Shown one piece after another: positions 48,476 to 64,000 of a stretch of 64,000 nt of DNA; the stretch's first letter is position 1, and the number at the start of each line of letters is the position of its first letter. This DNA is from Ctenosaura bakeri (lineage: Eukaryota; Chordata; Lepidosauria; Squamata; Iguanidae), in NCBI GenBank assembly GCA_948474755.1, contig CAOLHI010000739.1, positions 310,001-374,000 of the forward strand, in the 5' to 3' direction. Below the pieces are notes generated by a model that saw only the letters and a list, made by a program, of their open reading frames with translations, was not told the origin of the DNA and did not search any database. The translations under genes were made by a program, and so were the position numbers.

Positions 48476-48481
48476 TGCATG
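48476..48481 (+). promoter_or_regulatory. TGCATG, RBFOX-type motif between 7B and 7C
   Basis: Second exact TGCATG, 290 nt after 7B and 149 nt before 7C. Downstream sites commonly enhance the preceding exon and upstream ones repress the next, so it could favour 7B over 7C. Inferred. Confidence 0.45.
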
Positions 48482-48629
48482 CGTATCTTTGTCATTTTTC
48501 CAGATTTTTTTCACTTGTAATTCAGTCTTATAATTCATTTTTGTTAAATCTAAACAGATATTCATCTTGTTCTTTAAAAAGAACTTTCAATTTTTAATTT
48601 AGTCAGCATTTAAACTTCTAATCCACTAG

Positions 48630-48691
48630 GTGCAAAATCTGCAGATGAGCAAGACCAGTGGAAAACTGCAGGCTTGTTTTGGCGGTCTACT
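48630..48691 (+). CDS. CACNB2: CACNB2 alternative exon 7C
   Basis: 62 nt. Acceptor AATCCACTAG|GT (poor pyrimidine tract), donor ACT|GTGAGT. With the exon 6 G it reads GAKSADEQDQWKTAGLFWRS then T, the third known HOOK variant type of beta-2 (size 62 nt as I recall it). Ends in phase 0, so it joins exon 8. A TGCATG lies 149 nt upstream (48476-48481), in the 443-nt intron after 7B. Confidence 0.92.
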
Positions 48692-52099
<3,408 letters not shown>

Positions 52100-52158
52100 G
52101 TGACAGATATGATGCAAAAAGCATTATTTGATTTTTTAAAACATAGGTTTGAAGGGCG
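52100..52158 (+). CDS. CACNB2: CACNB2 exon 9, GK-like domain
   Basis: 59 nt; starts phase 0 and ends with CG of an Arg codon completed by exon 10. Acceptor TTCCTTTTAG|GTG, donor GCG|GTAAGT. It encodes VTDMMQKALFDFLKHRFEG plus R. This is the first half of the classical beta-interaction domain and contributes residues to the groove that grips the alpha-1 AID helix. Confidence 0.97.
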
Positions 52159-53762
52159 GTAAGTAGTTGAGTAGCTAGCAAATTTAAACATTTTCAGTCA
52201 TGCATCTTAATTTGCTTTATAATAATACATATTGCCAAAACTGCTGTCTGCTGTTCACAGGAAGCTCCCACTGATAAGCTTTGGGGAGGGTGTTTTGAGA
52301 GCCCACCAAGAGAAAGGAACTAATGAATTTCATACTCACTTAGCCTTCAGGCTTCTTCACAACTTATGGGACAAAAAAGTTGATGCTGTTTGCATATGTA
52401 TGATCAACTTTCATTCCATTTTTAACTCAATGACAGCCAAGAGGCTGTAGCCCCGAAGCTCTCCAAGGCGTGCTGTCTATTGTATACAGCAAAAGCAAAC
52501 TTAAAAAAGATAATGGCAATCCAGTATGAGCCCACTATCAGACAGTGAGCTGTACAGAAAGGAATTTAAGAATCCTCAGATCTCTGTTAAACTGTCATCT
52601 TTATATACTCAGCAAAAACTTGCACTGTCACAACAATCACTAATGCTTAAACATAATGAAGCCTGTTCTAACCACATGCTTTGTAGGATGCCAAGGGGAT
52701 GACAGATCCCCCTTCCACCTTTAGAGCTAATTCCACATCTGCTCATTCTGCTCAGTCTTTCTAACAATTTGTTATTACTAGATTATGCCTGATTGTGAAC
52801 GATACAAAGTGCTGTTACATATTTTACAACCAACATTCTGGGTCAAAGTTTGTACAGTTGCCACTAGTGGTGCCATTATTATAGCATCAGACTATACTGG
52901 ACACTTAATTAAAACACACACACACACACACACTCTTATCTCTTCAAAGGAAAGTGTTAATCATTCCTAAAGCTTATAATGGGGCGGGGGAGGAATGTAC
53001 ACAGATTGCCTCTGGAAGCTCCCAAGCACATTCTGCACCTGTTTTCTAGAGTCTACTCTCAATTTGGAATGAGGATATTCCACTGTGGCCCTTTTCTGTT
53101 TCCTCTCTTTGTGGTTTCATAGCTATACAAATGAGTGCCTGGTGACAGCAATGAGTGTTCAGAGGTGGGTTGCTGTGCAGGTTCCAAGTCAGAAAATAAA
53201 GGAGATATAGTTTGCCTTGGTGCTACTTGACAGTGACTGAAATCAAGAAGATAAAGCATTTAACAACAGGATAAAGTAAATTGAGAAGGGAAAGAGTGAT
53301 AGGAGGGTCTCCTCATGGAGATAGTAAGCACTGTTACATTTCCTGTGGTGTTAACTTCAAAATGGGCTTAGACTGAACTATATTAATTTCTGTTTTCTCC
53401 ATCCTACTGCAAATACGTAAAAGAAATGAATTGGTCCAGTATTATTGTTTAAAATATATATGTATACTTGCTTAAAATAATTTATCAAAAGAATGTGATG
53501 GCAAACCCTCAAACTCATAATGAGAATTTTTAAAAATTGCAAAAAAAAATTATATTTCAGAAATGATGTTTCGGAGAGGCAAAGTTTCAGTATTTTTTAT
53601 TCTGATAATAAAAGCTAGAACAGCACACTTGAAAGATGTGTGGGACACTGAATACATTTGCTACTATCTTTGGTGGGGAGGGCTATTCATGTATGTTCAT
53701 CTGACAGATTCTGGTCAACGAAACACAATACAACTCCTCTTTTTTTTTTTTTCCCCATTCAG
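52159..53762 (+). other. Intron 9
   Basis: 1,604 nt, phase 2. Contains a short AC microsatellite (52914-52932); otherwise nothing recognised. Confidence 0.85.
52914..52932. repeat. (AC)n microsatellite
   Basis: About nine uninterrupted AC units. Confidence 0.9.
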
Positions 53763-53872
53763 TATATCAATCACACGGGTCACAGCAGACATCTCGCTTG
53801 CCAAACGCTCAGTATTAAATAATCCTAGCAAGCATGCGATAATAGAACGATCCAATACAAGGTCAAGCTTAG
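53763..53872 (+). CDS. CACNB2: CACNB2 exon 10, GK-like domain
   Basis: 110 nt; the first base completes Arg, the last base (G) opens the Ala codon of exon 11. The acceptor has a strong pyrimidine tract (run of T from about 53741, then CCCCATTCAG|T); donor TTAG|GTAAGT. It encodes [20 protein letters not shown] then [16 protein letters not shown], among the most conserved stretches of the family and the second half of the beta-interaction domain. The human sequence is, from memory, the same here. Confidence 0.97.
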
Positions 53873-54783
53873 GTAAGTGTATGACATGAGAAAACCACAA
53901 ATTGTCACTGACTGTAACAGTCCAAAAGAGTGAATTTTAATAAAAGGATGAGTGTTCACATTAACTCCATATGCAATGCAACCATGGCATTAGAACTAGA
54001 ATATTATATGCAAGCCAGATATATTCCATGTAGACCAGATATATCAAAACTTCAGAAAGGAGTAGGAATAATGCATCCCTCCATGGTGTTAGTGGATGGC
54101 AGTTTCTGGCATCAGTTATCATTGGTTGTGCTAGCTAGAGCTGCTGGAGATCCAGTGCAATAATATAGGTATGGTCATATGATTTCCCCCAGTCCATATA
54201 GACACTATAGACACTGTATCTCCTTTCTGAAGTTTTGATATATCTGTCTTCCTGAGTCAGCACATATACTTCTTGGCTATCATACTGACATGCATGTTTC
54301 AAAATAGTAGCAAGTTTTTCAAAATGATTCTTGGACTATATCCTGGTCATATGACTCCTATAACTTCCTTCAAATAAAATACCATTTCAAAAGCAAGTGT
54401 TCAGTGTTCAGAAGTTAGCCCAGTATCCACTTTTTATAGTTTATTAGAAGCTGGCTTACTTCATATGTGCATCTCATAAACCTGTTGCCACATAAAGAAG
54501 CAACCTTTGGGAATCTTTCTTTTGAAGTACACCTAATTTGAAGTACACCTAATTAATGTTATTCGATGAAGATTTGTTTCTCATTCCCACAACCAGGCAG
54601 CAGTATTTGTGTACTCCTTTAATTTAGCGAACACCATGTGTGCTATGTCCATATGACCATATGTGATATTGTTTTAACTGTACCTTCTTTGAACTCAGTG
54701 GGAAAACACATCAGTTGTCCTCTGCAAACCTGTAATTCTTTAAAATATGTGTGAGGTTAATTTCAGACACATTTCCTAAATTA

Positions 54784-54920
54784 AGGGTGGGCAAGGTACA
54801 GTTTTTCAGATGCTGCTGGACTATACCTCCCAGCATCCCTCACCATCAGCTATGCTATCTAGGGCAGATGGAACTGCAGTCCAACATCATCTGAAAGGCT
54901 GCATGATTACCACCCTTACC
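54784..54920. mobile_element. hAT-type fold-back MITE
   Basis: Ends AAGGGTGGGCAAGGTACAG and, inverted, TAAGGGTGGTAATCATGCAG, each leading to a TTTCAGATGxTGxTGGAC block. Flanking CTAAATTA and CTAAATAA may be the target duplication (7 of 8). Related to the 24.2-kb element. Confidence 0.65.
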
Positions 54921-55504
54921 CTAAATAACTTAGCCACACTATTCTGTGTTAGTAAGTTATTAAGTCTGTATTACTCATCCAGAAATACTATTTATTCCTT
55001 GTGATTGTTATAATTCTGGAAGCTCAGGGACCATCATTATTCCAGTCACTGAAAAATGTTGAACGTAATTGGTAACACAAATTTATTCTTTACATGTGTT
55101 TTAAAATCTTTTTTATTAAATTTAAATTCCACAATTCTCTAAAATAAAAACATTTCCATCTTATTCAAAATTCATCATTCGGAAAATAAAGGAAATTACA
55201 TTAAATAAACAACAAAAGGTTATAGTATATGTTCTATTTTACATCACCTTTGTCCTCATTTTATTCTTTACATGTGAGTTGAGGGGTAAAGCTAAGCTTT
55301 AGTGCATCATAGACCTATGTCTAATGACATATTTCAGCAGGCCCCTTCTCCAACATGCAATTTCAAATGTTAATGAAAAGTGCCATTTAAGTAGGTAACA
55401 TGTCTAAAAGATGGATTTGAAAATCAAGAAAATGCATATGAGGATTTAGTGAACATGATTTTGATTATCACAGTGAGTTCTGTATCAAAAATTTATTTCT
55501 ATAT

Positions 55505-55534
55505 ATGTGTGTGTGGGGTGTGTGTGTGTGTGTA
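55505..55534. repeat. (GT)n microsatellite, interrupted
   Basis: GT units interrupted once by GGGG. Confidence 0.9.
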
Positions 55535-55884
55535 TCTGCTAAAAGTGATCTTACTAATCTTTCTTTATTATCAGTCCTTACAATGCTAACCTCCTTTTGC
55601 TACCACATAGCTATGGTATTTTTTCTCCCAGCAGTTCTCTCTATGTTTTGCTGTGGCTGTGTTACATAGTTCTTTGATTGCTACCTTCTTAAATGATACA
55701 AGCTGATTCTCTTTTTAGTCTTGTTAGTAGGGATACAGTCACTTACTGTCCACCATTCGTGGCCAAGGTGTCAGGTACACCTTAACCACTGCCTTTGATT
55801 ACTAGGATTTACGTTAGTGCACATTTAGTATGACACAAACCAAATTGATGACAGTGTACAAACATCTCCTACAGTTGCAGTTTT

Positions 55885-57494
55885 CCCCAGTGAAAACAAC
55901 CATGTTGTCTTGTCGTTATGGTTTCTGTGACTGACACACATGGGTCATTCTTCACCTGCACAGAGATCTTTAGAAGCTGCTTGATCTGTGTTTTGGCAGT
56001 AACCCACCTCCTCACCTGAAAGCATATAAGCCGTGGATTCCTGCCAAATCCAATTCCTTTTTATCCACTATTGTGGTAGGATTGTTCAGAAGTGTCCATA
56101 GCTTGGCTTTTCTCAGTTCTTTGGTGTGTTTCTTTCATTCTCCAGGGGCTTATAGCTCCAAAGACTTTCTTCAAGAAGTGTCTTGAATCTGGAATGAAGA
56201 TTCTGCTTTCTAATGGTCACACATATTACCTCTTCTGCCTGGGCAAGGACTTTGTGGTTGACTCATGTCTGATTTGCCAGGCCAATTTGGCAAACTAGCA
56301 AGGCATTACAGAGTTTCCTATCTTAAAGCTATCCAGTGGGAAGTGGACCTGCAGACTGCAGCCCTTGCAGCTTCGGTGGCTGTCTACTTCCTTGCTTCTT
56401 TAATCAAGGAGCAACAGGAGCATTCAGTGAAGCTAGGCTCCTTCTGACCCTCTTCAAATCCCCTTGGAAGGCAAATGGGAACTGTTGGTTCCAACATCAA
56501 AATAGGCTCCTGAGCTTGCTTCAGGGACATTCTGCTTACACAAGGCAAGTCCCTAGAGAAGCATCTGCAAAAAGAGAAATGTCCATCCTCTTTGACTTCA
56601 ATGAAGCCTAGGAAGAAGAGGAAGAGCGCTACGGACCAGCCTCCGGTTACATTGAGTCCTTCTACTCAGGAGGCTAATCCATCTTTGTCTCATGTTTTCA
56701 CTTCACTAGCATCTCCTCTTCGAAGTCCAGTAATGGAATTGCTAGAGATAAGGATGTGCAGCCTGACAAGGGCCAAGTCATCAGTTCCTACTCAGAGGGA
56801 GAGAGTCTTGATTAATCTTCCTTTTCCTGCAGCCTGGTTATTAGTCACAGCAAGGCCTTGGGTTCAATTCCAAGAACATTCGTTCCTGAGATGTTAGAAT
56901 GAATCAAATCTGATAGCCTTGTTCTCCTTTCCCATCTCAATACTGGAGTAAGTCTCAGTCCTGGGAGGATTCCCAATATTGATACCATTAATATATCTTC
57001 TCACTATTGTAGGGAGTCCAGACATTGTCATTATCATGGGGACCATTCACATTCTCATTATTGGAATAGATAACCAGTGCACTTGTGTGACCCACACCAT
57101 TATGGTTGGGACCTGTATTACAATTACGGTCTGACTTATGAGGACCATGGTAAAGACCATCACTCTTAATCTCTATCCATGTCCAAGTTCAGATGTTCAG
57201 AGGCTATGATTTCTCAACCTCCATTTCCACAAGAGTGCTGACACACTCCCTTTGTCCAGCTGGGGATCCTATGGGCAGGCCTCTGAAGCAGCTGATCTCT
57301 GTTGTCCCAACTCTACCACAGCCTCCTTCATCTTGACATCAGTGTGAAATCTCTTACCAACACCTTGCTACATCTCCCCTGTAGCTCTGGAGGCTTCTGA
57401 AAATCTCTGCACAAGTGCAGAATGACTGTGTGTGTGAGTTCACAGAGGACTACGCAGACAACCATAGTTACAGATAGGCAGCCTGTTCTTCTTT
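55885..57494 (+). mobile_element. DIRS-type retrotransposon, internally deleted (copy B)
   Basis: Left end (~55885-55985) with TGGGTCATTCTTCACCTGCA; right end (57390-57494) inverted, with CTCTGCACAAGTGCAGAATG and TAGTTACAGATAGGCAGCCT. A gag-like frame is collinear with copy A: GHTYYLFCLGKDFVVDSCLI, then RHYRVSYLKAIQWE. The pol region is missing, leaving 1.6 kb. A His/Tyr/Asp-rich stretch is encoded near 57,020-57,170. Confidence 0.78.
56210..56380 (+). pseudogene. DIRS gag-like remnant (copy B)
   Basis: The CLG/Cys-His cluster (FCLGKDFVVDSCLICQANLA) crosses a frame change into ARHYRVSYLKAIQWEVDL, matching the HNRASHLKAPQWEG segment of copy A. Confidence 0.7.
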
Positions 57495-57937
57495 AATAGA
57501 TTTGTATCCAGCCTTTTTTCCATCTTGGAACTGAAGGCAGTGTTTATGAGATGTCCAATAGTCTGCCATTCAGGTGCTGAAAAGTTGCAAACCTGCTTAG
57601 CTTTAATAAGGTGAATATAGCACGTATGCTCAAACTATGACCTGGGACCTTGGGCATTTTTATACCTATTTCACTTCAGGTTGTTAGACACTAAGAGGTC
57701 CAATTTTAATAAGCATTTATGGGCATAAAATGTTACCAGTTATGTTGTACCTGCTGTATTCTTAATATATCAACTGAGTTAATGCAAGTAGCTGTTCCCC
57801 CATACAGAATCCATTTCTGATGTGGCCGTTACTTACAGGTGAATAATTTGCATTGCCTTTTTGATATCTGGTCTATATTTTTGAGTGGAAATATACTATT
57901 CTTTTTAAAAACAAACATGAAAATATATTCCTTTCAG

Positions 57938-58570
57938 AAAGATGGCCTTACTCAGAGCACATGATGAAAACTCAGTAGCCATATATCTGTCTGTGTGTGT
58001 ATGTGGCATCTATATAAGCTGCTGAACCGAATCTATAGCTTTTGCTTCATTTCTGCATCAGTCTCAAAAACCCAACCCTTTTTCTTGTTTGTTCCCCATG
58101 TATGTGACATTTCTAGCTGCTCTTGTTGTAACCTTATCTCATTCTGTATGCTTTGGACAAGAACCTGATTGTCTTGGGTTTTTCCATTCTTTGCTTCATT
58201 AATGCCCTCCCTATCCAGATGTTTTGGGTATGTATATATGGTTGCTAATTGTTTTTCCTTTTGTGTATGTGTTTAGTACGCATTGTACCTCACAAAACCA
58301 CTATCTGTTTCTGATAGCTGGTTTTGTAATAGTTTTAAAAAGTGTTTTGTGTAGTTTATATGAAATTCTTTAAAATGTTGTCAATTTTTAAGCAAAGTTG
58401 CAATTGGCATGAAAATAAGACTCCTAAATCATGTACCTAAAATTGGTCATCTGCTAGCCCAAAATAGTAAACAAGCATGGTTTTTTTTTGTTTTGTTTTT
58501 TTAAAAAAAGCTCTTTGGAGCTCTTTGTACCACAGTTCTCCATGGTGCAATAAAGTTATATATGCACACT
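57938..58570 (+). other. Candidate alternative 3'-terminal exon in intron 10
   Basis: An acceptor-like ATATTCCTTTCAG ends at 57937. Read after exon 10 (phase 1), it would add ERWPYSEHMMKTQ and stop at TAG 57976-57978. The 600 nt that follow show no recognised repeat and end with AATAAA at 58549-58554. Such an isoform would lack most of the GK domain. No family member with this tail is known to me; it may be chance. Confidence 0.25.
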
Positions 58571-59056
58571 TTTGCATGTGTAATAGAGGTACTTGGCTTT
58601 GAAAATGTTGCTTTAGAAGCTATATTTAATTGTTTTGTTACTGTATGTAGATTGTGTGGTTTTTTAAAAAAACCTAGATGTTTGAAGAATCTTCGTGTTT
58701 TAATGAATGTCTGGTTGATGGTTATATTTTCACCTAAAAATATGCATGCAGACCAAATTTATTACAGTGTTAGCACTAAAAGCATATCATTTCAGGATGT
58801 TAAAATTTCCATTATTTCAAAAACACAGTTTCTGCATCAGGACTTCATCACATAATTCATTGGAATGTTATCACAAAAGGATACTTGTGTTTCAGTTTTC
58901 ATGTTATCAGCTCACAAAGTGTGAATTTAGTAGATTCACATTGATACGTAGACCAAATGTCAGCCAGAATTCTGTAGCACCTACTTAGTTACATAACCAT
59001 CTTAGTCACGTAGCTAAGTAGTGACTCTCAGCCTGACCTCCCTCCAGTCTTCGATT

Positions 59057-59285
59057 ATCAGGAAGCAGCCACTGCATGTGGCAGGTGTCTGTTCTCCTAT
59101 TGATCAGACAGCAGCTGACTGACATTTCTTCCCCCTCTCATGAGCAATCTTGAGTGTGGCAGTCAAAAGCTGGATCCTTGTTGCAAGAGATTGCTTGTGA
59201 GGATGAAGGTGGAAACATCAGTCAGCTGCTTCCCAACCAACAGAGGAACAGACTCTTGTCATTCAAAATGGTTGCTGCCTGGTAA
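59057..59285. mobile_element. Fold-back MITE-like element
   Basis: Left arm AGGAAGCAGCCA...GTCTGTTCTCCTATTGATCA...AGCAGCTGACTGAC; right arm, inverted, CCAGGCAGCAACCA...GTCTGTTCCTCTGTTGGTT...AAGCAGCTGACTGA. Arms about 60-70 nt, imperfect. Confidence 0.55.
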
Positions 59286-62200
59286 GCAAGGATTGAGGGA
59301 CTTCCATAGTCCCTTTCCTGAGGTGCATGAATACAAATCAGTCACAGGTGTATAACTCTAGATTATGTATTCATAAGTGCCTTAGTGAATTCCAACCATC
59401 TTCCCCATCACCAATTAGGACAGGAATGTAACAATAGTTAGCAGACTTTATACATCTTGAACAAGATTATATCTTTTTTCATCTGGAAACATAATCTATA
59501 TTAGGAAAAGTGTGTTTGTGTGTGTGCATGCAGATGTTCATCTGTCTCCCCCATAATTCCAAGCATGTCAAATCTAGACATCTAAAAATTGCCCTGTATA
59601 TCATGGGGGCTCTTATGTCTGCTGAGTTTGGGGGCAAGAGTTAGGAAAAGGAATACACTGGAAGGGAAATCTAAACAGTCATGGTAGGGGGAAAGATCAG
59701 AATTTGGATGAGAGAGGAAGGGAGAGCAGAGGGAAGGGAGAGAAAGAGAACTGGTAGCACAAGATGGTTTGTAAGCCAGGCAAAGCTGGCACTACCTGAA
59801 CAAGTACTGGGACGGGGAAGTAGTTCTGGGGTAGGGCTGGGATAGCATGCTTGAACACAAGCAAAGCTCAGTATTTTTGGTAGTTATAGTCTTAAGACCA
59901 GTTAAGTGACTCTCTTAGAAAGGATCCATAAATGTCTAGGCAAATTGGACTAGAACTGAGGCACAAAAGCTGTTCCTAGAATTCTTCAACTTTAAATTGG
60001 AGGATGGGAGTTGTGCAGGGCAGGGGTTCACCACTGCCTGCTTTTGGTCCCATTGATCAGTGTACCCAGGTTTGCAGGTAGGTGGCATTTTCTTTTACCC
60101 AGAAGACTTCAGGGTGCAGTGGACTCTGATTTAGCTTCAGAATGTAGCATTTTCATGACTATTAATGAGAGTGATGTGGGATTCTTCTGGGTTTAACAAA
60201 GGGCATCTGTCAGCAACTTGTGGTACTATTATGTTAAGTATATTAACCCCAGAAATTGTGCTTGTTAATATGTCCCCCTAAAATCACCAAAGTGTACCCC
60301 CAGTTTTGCAAGTAAAACTGTTGGGACATTTCAATTTGGCCTTCAGCTGGAAAATGCTAAAGCCTGCTTCATGCAAGATGCATTGGAATTAATTATTTGC
60401 ATGAAATATGACACAGCTTCAAATAATACATAAGTGATCATTTATTAACCTAATCTATCCCAAGACAGTTTAGTCATCTGACAATTTCTCCTCTTTTCTT
60501 GATGAAGTTGACATGTTCTCTTTTGAACATTACTAAATAAGTTCCTAGCTGGGGAAGAAATTCATGTCATTGCTTGGCATGTCTTCTCAATACTCTCTCT
60601 CTTTTTTTTTTTTAAAAAGTACATCTGTGAGTTAAAGCCCATGTCAGAAATACGTAACTCCTTCTGTTTTGAAGCATGTTTTGAGAAAATGTCCTGTCTT
60701 GTCATAAGAGTGTCATGTAGTGACTTGCTTTCCCTCCTTATTCTGACTGTGAAGTTAGAGAAATTCTTGTCCATCACAGAGATAATGACATTTTGTTAAC
60801 ATGACCTTTAGTGTCAAGCTAAATTTACTTTCTTTTCTTCATCTGTCTTAGGATTGATAAATCACATACTCTCTTAAAATACTTGTTTTATTTAAATCTT
60901 AAGGTTTGGTGTGAAATATGTTGACGAAACTTTCAGAGGTTTGCAATGGCTAGAAGACCTGCTTACTATCTGGGAAAATATTTTTTTTAAAAAAAAAATA
61001 ATTGCATGTTAATACTGTTCTTGCAAAAGATGGTGAGGTTCTTGTGCGTTATGCAATGATATTGCTATCTATTTCAGTTCTATATATGGAGAAGTGATGC
61101 TCACTTAAGTATGATTAGATGTGTGTGCTGATGTGGGTCATTATGTGTATCCACAGGCATGAGCTTGAATGCACAACGAACTACAACAAGACTGGGACCA
61201 AAGTGTGTGGAATCATTACTTAAAAATCTCTTTTCAGCAGAGATTGATAAATTAATTATTTAATTCTTAATTTTTCTTCTTCTAGTTTTGCATCTGCTGT
61301 TCTTGATGTTCAGAAATGGTGCTTAAGAATGGACATTACACTATTTGTTATTTATTACCCACCTTGCAAGCTGTGCTTCCCCCACAACTTGGTAATTTCT
61401 GTGTTACCAGAGAGTAGCGATGAACATGAGATGCATCCAGTTATTTTCCTCTAACTGAACATGCTGCAACAGGCATCTGCAGACCTCAGATGAATCTTGG
61501 GAGGTCCCTTTGGATGACATCCTTGCAGTGTGTCCAGATGCAGGAAAATATCTTAATGCATCCTTCTTGGTCTTCTTGCTCTCTGACAACACAGAAATGG
61601 CCATGTTGGGAGAGGGCGGGTGCTGCTGCATACAAGGTGGTTTTGGGAGGGGATTTGGGTCATTGTGAAGTCAGAACAGATTTCTGACCTCTTCAGTGAC
61701 CAAAAAAGTGAGTTATGATGGCATAAGTCTGATTTATATCATCATAATTCACCAACAGAATGCCTGTTAAACAATTGTTTTGTTTAACAAAAAGTTCATA
61801 AATATTTTTATAATCATCTTTACAGTTATCGGTACAATCCCAGCCAAGTTAAGTATTCTACCATTGGAATAAAATACTGTCGTGTCTGAGAAAGTGTCCT
61901 AAGAGCCCCAGAGTAGATCAAGAGGGAGGAAGAGGAACTTGCAGGGGAAGCTCTGACTCTAGATACTCCCCCAAAGTCATCTGGAAACTTCTGCCAACCT
62001 GCCCTAATGTGATGCTGGCAAGGGGGAAAAGGAGCAGATCCTTGGGCATTATCTTGGGTCCATGGGATCGAGCTCTTCTGGACCCCAGGTACATAATTCA
62101 GCAGTTCTCAGACATGTTTCCACTGTTTGCAGTGGAAAGGAAATATTTTTACAGTACAAAACCCCAAAAACATTCATTCTTCCCCTTTTCCACCTTGCCT

Positions 62201-63888
62201 GGCACACACTGGACTTTGAATATATACCCTTGCACTCTTAGTAGGCAGATAAGATTGCCATATTAGCCCTACCAATTTCAGCTGGAATATTGTGATTAAT
62301 CCTCCTACTGGAAATTGTAATGTAAAAGTGCTCAGTTGAGTCGTGCCATAATTTATTCTTAAAATGACATTTAATTAAAGTGAATTATCACCATCATAGA
62401 GTCTAACATCATATTTTTGCTTCTTCCTCAATATCATAAAAATGATACTGGCATGATAAATTATAAAACAATAACGCTGCTGAAAACTTGCAAGTTACTT
62501 GCAAAATTCTGCTGACGATAGATTAATAAAGCTAACATTGTGTTGCCAAAGCCTATGTGCTAGTAGATCAGCTAGATTTGCCAGCATGCAACTGGGAGAC
62601 CTTTATTGACCCTTTAATAGTCCCGAATCATGAGGAAGGATAAAACTTTGAATCTAAAATAAAACAGGATGGAAACAGTTATAGACAGATTAGATTAGAT
62701 TAGACAGATACAGGGCAGCACTTGTAGAGTTGTCATTGCATGAGCACTGGTCTGTAGGAGACTGTATTATATTCAATGCCAGCAAGAATGAAAAGAGGGA
62801 GCTGTTTCCGTGATCCCTTATTTAGCCTGTCCATAAATAGCAACTGATGTCAGCTCTTGACACTGCTTTGAAAAGGTTTCCTACCAACTGTCCAGCTGGA
62901 TTAGTTGTGCATATATATGACAGAGTACAGCACTACTTTAAAAAAAACAACTTACAGTTGTAGGTGAGCTTTCTGCTGTGTGTCCTTAAAACTGAACATT
63001 ATCTATTTACTATATTATACAGCAAATATATTAGATAGGTAATATGGTCTGTTTATTTTGAACAACCCACTGTGTTTTGCTTACTTTTCTAACCTGACTT
63101 ACAGCAAATGTCTGGACTCATTTTAGCCCTTCTTGACACCCTGTAATCATTTATTTGTTTTAAAGGATATTAATACCACATGGGACACAAAGTGGGAAGC
63201 TACTCAGCAAAAAATTTAACTAGTTAACTTATATCTGAGATTTACATTGGCTTTCTTGATTCAACAAGCATAGTCACATATTTTTTAAAAAATGTTTGAT
63301 GTATTAATAAATCATAGGAAACATCAGGATCATCATATGGAAGATGGCTATTGATGGAAACATTGAGCTGGATTTGTCTGCTCCTTTGGCTACAGTTCAA
63401 AAATCTTTCAGTGAGGCAACAGTGATGGTGTGATTTTATTCTTCCTTCTGCTTTGACTGTTGGTAGACTTCTGTAGCAGCTGCAGGGATGGAAAATGGGA
63501 CTTGGGAAGCATATTCTGTTAAGTTCAAAAAGTTCAGCCTGATGAACAGCCATATACTAGTGCTGTACTTGAGGACCAGATCCTCCCAGAAATTATGCTG
63601 GATCAGGGAGAATTCTGAAACCATTTGCTCCAGCATGCAAATCTCATGATGGATACCAAAACAATAGAAACCTGTTATTGATCAAGATGTTTCCAGTAAT
63701 AGCACGGGCGAAAGAAATGCTTCAGGAGACCATACATCACTAGAATCATAATCTTATGTTTCTAAAGTTTATCCTTTTTCAACTGTGTATTAAAGGCTAG
63801 GTTTTCTTCTATTATGGATGCTGTATGCCTTATTGTGTCATTTCTTCATCTTGTTAAAAAGTGAAAGTTTTTTTTAAAAAGTATCTAA

Positions 63889-64000
<112 letters not shown>

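Overview
This window is vertebrate nuclear DNA, from the repeat content almost certainly a squamate reptile. It carries a Sauria-type SINE, RTE-BovB, CR1, L2 and L1 LINEs, DIRS-type retrotransposons, a lizard-type tRNA-derived SINE and many Tigger/hAT MITEs. One host gene is visible: CACNB2, the voltage-gated calcium channel beta-2 subunit, on the + strand. Both gene ends lie outside. Eleven coding segments are seen: the beta-2e alternative first exon (7661-7729), then exon 3 (8539-8658), exon 4 (33927-34049), exon 5 (38617-38753), exon 6 (42903-42979), the three alternative exons 7A/7B/7C (47887-48020, 48167-48186, 48630-48691), exon 8 (51229-51309), exon 9 (52100-52158), exon 10 (53763-53872) and the beginning of exon 11 (63914 to the window end). 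All have GT-AG borders and compatible phases. Exon numbers follow the human gene, from memory.

Layout. 1-7.5 kb is intron upstream of the beta-2e exon, with old SINE and MITE copies. 7.5-8.7 kb is a compact start region: beta-2e exon, 809-nt intron, first exon common to all isoforms. 8.7-33.9 kb is a 25-kb intron filled with L2, L1, BovB, SINE and MITE copies. 34-39 kb holds the SH3-coding exons 4 and 5, separated by a Tigger/MER2-like MITE and a CR1 element with a Sauria SINE nested in it. 39.5-42.4 kb is a decayed DIRS element filling most of intron 5. 42.9-48.7 kb encodes the HOOK linker, with the exon 7A/7B/7C cassette. 51-54 kb encodes the first part of the guanylate-kinase-like (GK) domain. 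54-63.9 kb is a 10-kb intron with a second, deleted DIRS copy and a possible unannotated terminal exon.

How the parts work together. One exon-7 variant at a time keeps the SH3 and GK halves in frame: 134, 20 and 62 nt are all 2 mod 3. Skipping all three, or joining two, shifts the frame. The beta-2e exon gives a short, basic N-terminus, in this family a membrane-targeting signal. Other first exons must lie upstream of the window. No second host gene, RNA gene, CRISPR array or bacterial feature is present. Nearly all other open frames are chance frames or transposon remnants.
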